A stretch of 64,000 bases of DNA, from assembly GCA_022393335.1 (NCBI GenBank), contig JAJEKB010018049.1:1-64000 (forward strand), in the 5' to 3' direction. A program made the translations under genes and the position numbers. Of this stretch, positions 59,366-64,000 are shown piece by piece (position 1 is the first letter of the stretch; each line of letters opens with the position of its first letter). The notes below the pieces were generated by a model. The model was not told the origin of the DNA. It worked only from the letters and a program-made list of their open reading frames with translations, and searched no databases. The stretch comes from Macrotrachela quadricornifera. Its lineage: Eukaryota > Rotifera > Eurotatoria > Philodinida > Philodinidae.

Positions 59366-60039
59366 CTCAAACTAAATTGTCACTTGTTCAATGTTATATC
59401 TAATGGTATATTTTTGAAGATTTTGTTCTGTTTTCAATAATAATAAATTGGATATAATACTAGAAATGTCTTAAACTATTGTCTACTGGGCAAAATTTCT
59501 TCATTGAGTAATGCATTAGATAAAAAATTGATGATTGCATAGATCATCTGACCATATATAATATATTCATAAAATGTCTCTTGTTTTCTTCATAATGATT
59601 GAAAGGCTGAAATAACTTGAAGTTTGAAAATATGAAAACGCTTTTCGAGAATATCATTTTAAATATCTTACGTGGATTTTGATTTTTACTTAGACCCTTG
59701 TAATGTTGCAAAAATAATAGAATGAATACTGATCTCTATTTCTCTTCAATGAAATAATACCGAAATGAAATCTTTTCCTTAGAATACAACTATTTTTGTT
59801 TCTCTTTCGAATCATATATCTTTTACAGGAATCCAAACAAAAATCACGAGTGTTTTGCTTAAATCTTTCTTTTCTTACGTTAATCACAATTCATTAGTGT
59901 ATCTGTAATAAATTTAAATCTTATCCAGTTCAAAACTGCATATCAGTTGGTAATAAAATACTCCTCTTAAAATATATTTAGCGAAGAGATATGTTATATT
60001 GCTTCTCTAGATTTTATGAACGGTGTCGATTCATTTATA

Positions 60040-61427
60040 TACATCCCATGTAAACATGAAACGCAAAGTCGATGCGTTGAAACGCGGTTCCACAATAAAA
60101 CGCGTTCACACGCGATTAAAAACCATTCCACAATGCATTCAAACTCATTTTCAATATGGAACGCATTGAGATGCGATTAGAAAAAATATTGAAACGCATT
60201 TGGACGCAGTTTTCCTATATAACGTGTTTGAACGCAACCAGAAATAATATGAGCCGCGTTTCAACACGTTTCTCGAAAAAGTTGAACGCGTTTAAACGCA
60301 TCTTGTTTACTAATTGCATTTAAACGCGTTTCAAATATTTTTTCAAGTACGTTGAAACGCACTTATGCTTTCGAGCGCATTTGTATGCGTTTAATTTTTG
60401 TTGTTCGGATGCGATTTTACGCAAAAATTGCTGCTCTAGAATAGTTAACAACGTGATCGAAATCTTCCCTTTACATATATTTTATTCATCTAAACTTCAT
60501 TAAACTTCTTAATAAAGAATGTCAAGATGATTTTAAAATAGACAAAAGTTCAATTACACATGCAACAAAGAATCCATATTTTTCTAGAGTTTCTATATAT
60601 ATAAATAAAACAATATTGTAACAATTTTCAGCTATCCATAACTCTTTTAGCAAATTATACTAAATATTACCATTTAAATAATATTAATAATTTTCCATTA
60701 TATATACCTACTAAATAGGTTTTATGAATAATTATTTATTCATTAAATTCTTCGATAAAATTATTTACCATGTGATCGATAAAAAAATCATAATATTAAT
60801 TGTGTGTAGTAGTCAATAAAAAAAGGTATTATTTTATTAAAAAAGAAATAAAACTATTGAAAAGATAAATGAAAAATCATATTATGTGTTAAATATCTTA
60901 ACCTCGAAAAAAGTACACCTTATTGAAATAAAGTATTTAACCAGAAAGATTCGGATTCAAATATATTTTATTTTAAATAAAAAAAGATTTCGAGTTAGTA
61001 TAGCTCAGTGGTGTATATAAACGACTTCTGATCATTGGTTCATCTGTTCAAATCTGATCGTCATCGCTTAAAATAAAATTCAATCCATTTACCAGGGTAG
61101 ACTAAGACAATCGAAAAATGTTGATGATGGTGACTCAGTTCGAATCTGAGATAGATTCGAATATATTTTTCAAAATTTTTGAATTTTTTATGAAACGTAT
61201 TTAGACGCTTCGAACGTTTCACTGGAGACGCGTTTTTTGCTAAAAATATGTTTGAACGCAAGTCGAACTATAAACGCGTTCAGATGCGTTTCTAAAATAA
61301 GTCGCGTCTAAACCCTTCGTTTGTTTCACTGGGGACGCGTTTAAACGCGTTCACTCTTAGCATTCCACACGCAAATGAAACGCGTTTCAGACGCGTTTTG
61401 AGGCAAAAAATATTTACATGGGATGTA
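60040..61427. mobile_element. 1388-bp element packed with ACGCGTTT-like motifs
   Basis: The ends are TACATCCCATGTAAA and its exact inverse TTTACATGGGATGTA. If the outer TA is the target duplication, the element is mariner-like. The interior is dozens of degenerate AAACGCGTTT / AAATGCGTTT half-palindromes, dense near both ends, around a core without them. The core holds tRNA-like A- and B-box sequence. Unit 1 lacks the element at the same place. No coding capacity. Confidence 0.8.
60994..61065 (+). repeat. tRNA-like (SINE-type) fragment
   Basis: TAGCTCAGTGGT resembles an A box, and GTTCAAATC 36 bp later resembles a B box. The acceptor arms do not pair, so it is not a functional tRNA. A further B-box-like GTTCGAATC lies near 61138. 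Confidence 0.4.
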
Positions 61428-62149
61428 ATAAAGTTATATATAACTCGAAAGAGAAAAAAACAAAAGGGCATGTCAAATCTTGAATTATAACCAGCTTTCA
61501 ACAAACTTCTGCCTTTGGTCTCTGCTTTTTAACCAGAAATGTAGTAAAATTCTTCGCTCAACCCAGTTCAAAAATGTGTAAAATGGTAAGAAGACCTGAT
61601 CATGTGTCTCACAATGATGTTTTTATATTCATCAATACATAGGTTGCTGAAGATGTGTTTTGTTACCTGTCGCAATTTCGACATTCATTTCAAGAAAAGA
61701 ATTATCCAAAATCATCTATGTTCTATACAATAATTTTCGTTTTAAAAAAGCTGAAAAACTATAGATATTAGTTTTTGTGGTCAAGTAGTTTTATCTGATA
61801 ACGAAAACTTTATCTTATCACTTTTTATTTTGTTCTTATTGATTATTGATTTTGGTTTAAAAAACTATATTTCGTTGAAGGAATCCTTCTATCTCACTGA
61901 ATTCTGATCGATAAATATAAATTATTTTTGAATAACATTGACATGCAGACTTTAAAATTTGCACCAATTTTATATTTGCCATTCGATAAAAAAAAGCCTT
62001 ATTTCCAGTTTCTAATGTAAATAAACTAGATTTTTTAGAATGATATTTGATACAAGTTGTTCGACTGAATTTGGAACATTTATCGTAGGGAACGAAAAGC
62101 TTTGAAATGGCTAAGAAAGTTTATCATGAAATATTTGAATAATTTCATG
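61428..62149. other. Unit 2 spacer, end part
   Basis: Non-coding; matches 54335-54968 of unit 1. Confidence 0.65.
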
Positions 62150-62221
62150 TAGAAAAAAAGGTGATGAACATAAAAATAAGGATGCATTATTACAAGCACG
62201 AATGTGTTATGCATGAGTAAA

Positions 62222-62389
62222 AGAACGGAGTTGTAGGAAAATATCGAAAAGCAAAATGTAGAAGGAGGAAAATGCAGAAAAAAAAGAGAAAAGGAAAACA
62301 TCAAAAGCAAACATTGGAAAAAGGAAAAGGTCGAAATAAAAAAAGACAGAAAAAGAAGATATCGAAAGGAGAATATAGAGGAGGAAAAC
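62222..62389 (+). repeat. Purine-rich tract
   Basis: About 170 bp of almost only A and G on the plus strand, with repeated GGAAAA, AAAAAG and ATCGAAA patterns. It lies at the left end of the insertion in the gene A relic. Confidence 0.6.
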
Positions 62390-62850
62390 ATGGAAACTTT
62401 TAAAAATGTTTGTAGAAAAACTCAGCTATTTTTATTCTTATTCATCACTCTTGTGAGCAGTATATCAAATTCTACATCGAATAAAGAAAATTTTTATGAC
62501 GTCCATCATTGCATCAATAATACTTCAGAAGGTGAGCAAACTGTTGTTCTGTGTCTATTTCCTTTCAATTCTTCACCTTCATTTCTTATATTTTAGCAGA
62601 TAATTTCCGATTTGCAACTCGATTATCCAAAAAACACCCAAATGTCTGGAGCTTTATTCAATTGATACAAAGTGAACATGTTTGTTTTGAACATATTTCA
62701 ATTGAACTTGATGCTGGTGCAACTCGTCCAAAACAACCAACAAAAACAAAAACATTCCAAACGAGATTTGATACTTTGTACAATAGATTTTCCAATAAGA
62801 AAATGAGTCCAAATGAACTATTGTTAGGTTTATTATTCTTAATTGGATGA
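62390..62850 (+). CDS. Small two-exon gene joining a signal-like leader to a transposase C-terminus
   Basis: Proposed exons 62390-62531 and 62597-62850; the intron (65 bp) starts GTGAGC and ends TATATTTTAG. 131 residues. Exon 1 has a basic start and a hydrophobic run (LFLFLFITLVSSIS), like a secretory signal, then NSTSNKENFYDVHHCINNTSE. Exon 2 (FATRLSKKHPNVWSFIQLIQ ... LLLGLLFLIG) resembles the C-terminal end of MULE/FLYWCH-type transposases as I remember them; the catalytic part is missing. It may be a decayed transposon end or a newly assembled chimera. It sits inside the insertion that splits the gene A relic. Whether it is expressed is unknown. Confidence 0.4.
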
Positions 62851-63571
62851 AAAAAGAAATAAGATGTTATTGTATTGTATTATCAATTTACTCTTGTCTC
62901 TTTTTTTTGTAAATTAAGAAATACAATACACATCATGCATCAAAAGAAGCAGGTCAATCATTTCAACGTTTTCTACTTCTACATTTTCCTTTTCTGTGTT
63001 TTTCAGCAAGACAAAAAAAAAATTATCAATAAGAGGAAAATGTTAGATGATACCGGTACAACAAATCTAATTGATAAAATTACAAAAGAAATCGAGGAAA
63101 TACAATCATCTGCAGTATGTCAAAGTCCAGATTAAAACTAATAAAATTTTAAATAAGTAGGAAAAAGAAAATTTTAAATTTATTTTAATTTTTATTATTT
63201 GTCTAAAGATTGATCATTATAAAATTTTAATATCTGAAAACTATTTTACTAATATTCGACTTCATCTTTATATATATTTAAACATCAAACTTGCGTTCTA
63301 TATGTTTAATAATGATCGCCTGTTTTTTTTAATATTCTGATATTGCATTGTAAGTAATACAATACTTTTTTTTTTATTGAGTAAGAATGTCCTTCGACGA
63401 AATGAGTCATTTCTTACTTTACATCAAATCATATATTTTTGTTTTTTCTTGTACATGTGGGAAGAAAAACAAGAACAAAAAGGAAAAATATTTTTTTTTC
63501 TTTCTTTTTATATAGCTGGTTTTTTCTCTGTTTATCGTATTGAGTTAAAGTATAGAATCATTTATCCAGTA

Positions 63572-64000
63572 ATGGCAACAAATAATACTCCTACTGCTGT
63601 TCAGTTAGAAGGTTCTGATAAAAAGACATTAACACCATTGCCTCCACAACAAGTTGATTTAAGTATATTTAAAGGTTTTAAATTTGTTACACTTGATGCT
63701 TTACAAATTGAAACACGAGAAATTTATGATAATATAAGTGGAACATTTCAATGGGAAATGTGTGAAACTCAAGAAGAACGATGTATTCAATGTATACAAG
63801 ATGATTGTAAGAATAAACGAGTATTTCTTGTATCGTCTGGTTCACTTGGAGAACAAATTGTTCCTAAAATTCATGAATTACCACAGCTTTATGCTATATA
63901 TATTTATTGTGTCAACCTAACACGTCATCAAGAATGGGCAAAGAAATATTCAAAAGTACGTGTAGTATGTGATAATGATGATCTTGACTTATTACCACAA
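63572..64000 (+). CDS. Gene B3: SSGxxGE-module protein, 3' end outside window
   Basis: 143 codons visible and open to the window edge. It starts MATNNTPTAVQLEGSDKKTL, like B2, without the B1 extension. The module is intact as far as seen: FKFVTLDALQIETREIYDN, WEMCETQEERCIQCIQDD, CKNKRVFLVSSGSLGEQIVP, LYAIYIYCVNLTRHQEWA, VRVVCDNDDLDLLPQ. The variable middle (QWEMCETQEER) is nearer to B1 and the LTRHQEWAKKYSK part is nearer to B2, a mosaic that hints at gene conversion. Function unknown. Confidence 0.82.
   Translation, partial: MATNNTPTAVQLEGSDKKTLTPLPPQQVDLSIFKGFKFVTLDALQIETREIYDNISGTFQWEMCETQEERCIQCIQDDCKNKRVFLVSSGSLGEQIVPKIHELPQLYAIYIYCVNLTRHQEWAKKYSKVRVVCDNDDLDLLPQ

Larger units (their letters stand above)
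54969..62150 (+). repeat. Tandem unit 2 (gene A relic, gene B2, spacer)
   Basis: A direct repeat of unit 1, about 7.2 kb. It contains its own insertions (about 57133-58040, 58990-59365 and 60040-61427) that unit 1 lacks. Confidence 0.75.
62150..63135 (+). pseudogene. Gene A relic, unit 3, split by an insertion
   Basis: Pieces 62150-62221 (KGDEHKNKDALLQARMCYA, then stop TGA) and about 63019-63135 (LSIRGKMLDDTGTTNLIDKI ... SPD then stop) match gene A residues 179-240. About 800 bp of foreign sequence separates them. The left junction is the same as in unit 2, so the truncation came before the later duplication. Confidence 0.82.
62151..64000 (+). repeat. Tandem unit 3 (gene A relic, gene B3), cut by window end
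   Basis: The third direct repeat of the array; continues beyond the window. Confidence 0.75.

Noticed and set aside
60994..61065. Functional tRNA gene
   Set aside because: A- and B-box-like sequences are present, but the acceptor and D/anticodon stems do not pair properly.

Overview
This window is nuclear DNA of a small invertebrate, and I infer a bdelloid rotifer. The protein-coding genes are eukaryotic, with many short introns of about 45-70 bp using GT..AG borders. The DNA is AT-rich throughout. It carries an ADP-ribosyltransferase fused to kinesin-light-chain-type TPRs, a gene style I associate with bdelloids, and it is studded with small and large inverted-repeat transposons. Species and genus cannot be read from the sequence.

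Layout. 0-5 kb: repeat remnant, then a single-exon ART-TPR gene (1527-4877). 5-9 kb: foldback elements, then a Merlin transposon with its own target duplication (5697-7454) and a hAT-like non-autonomous element (7465-9004) inserted at its right edge. 9-13.7 kb: no gene recognised. 13.7-37.6 kb: a dense block of conserved housekeeping genes, for which I reconstructed exon structures that keep frame across every junction: PSMD6/Rpn7 (+), a calmodulin-like EF-hand gene (+) preceded by three perfect CRE palindromes, PCCB (-), a type I PKA regulatory subunit (-), LUC7L3 (-), a divergent orphan gene (+), fatty acyl-CoA reductase (-), and two neighbouring RRM + zinc-knuckle SR-type genes (-).

38.2-64 kb: a tandem array. 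Gene A (38268-38990) and gene B1 (39502-40368) encode two related proteins that carry the same uncharacterised ~110-residue module found at the N-terminus of the ART-TPR protein. A unit running from inside gene A, through gene B, to a long spacer is repeated three times. The later units hold only a broken 3' piece of gene A plus an intact gene B2 (55606-56241) or B3 (63572 to the window edge). The spacers differ mainly by transposon insertions: a ~9.8 kb long-TIR element with a decayed transposase, itself carrying a 2.5 kb hAT-like element with a perfect 8-bp target duplication; a mariner-type MITE; a 1.39 kb element filled with ACGCGTTT-like motifs; and others.

How the genes fit together. 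The central block is basic cell biology: proteasome lid, propionyl-CoA catabolism, cAMP signalling, calcium sensing, ether-lipid/wax alcohol synthesis and splicing. The most unusual content is the shared module ('SSGSLGE...IVP...IYIYC'), seen alone in an expanding tandem family and fused to an ART domain plus TPRs. Its function is unknown to me; a sensor or signalling role is inference only.
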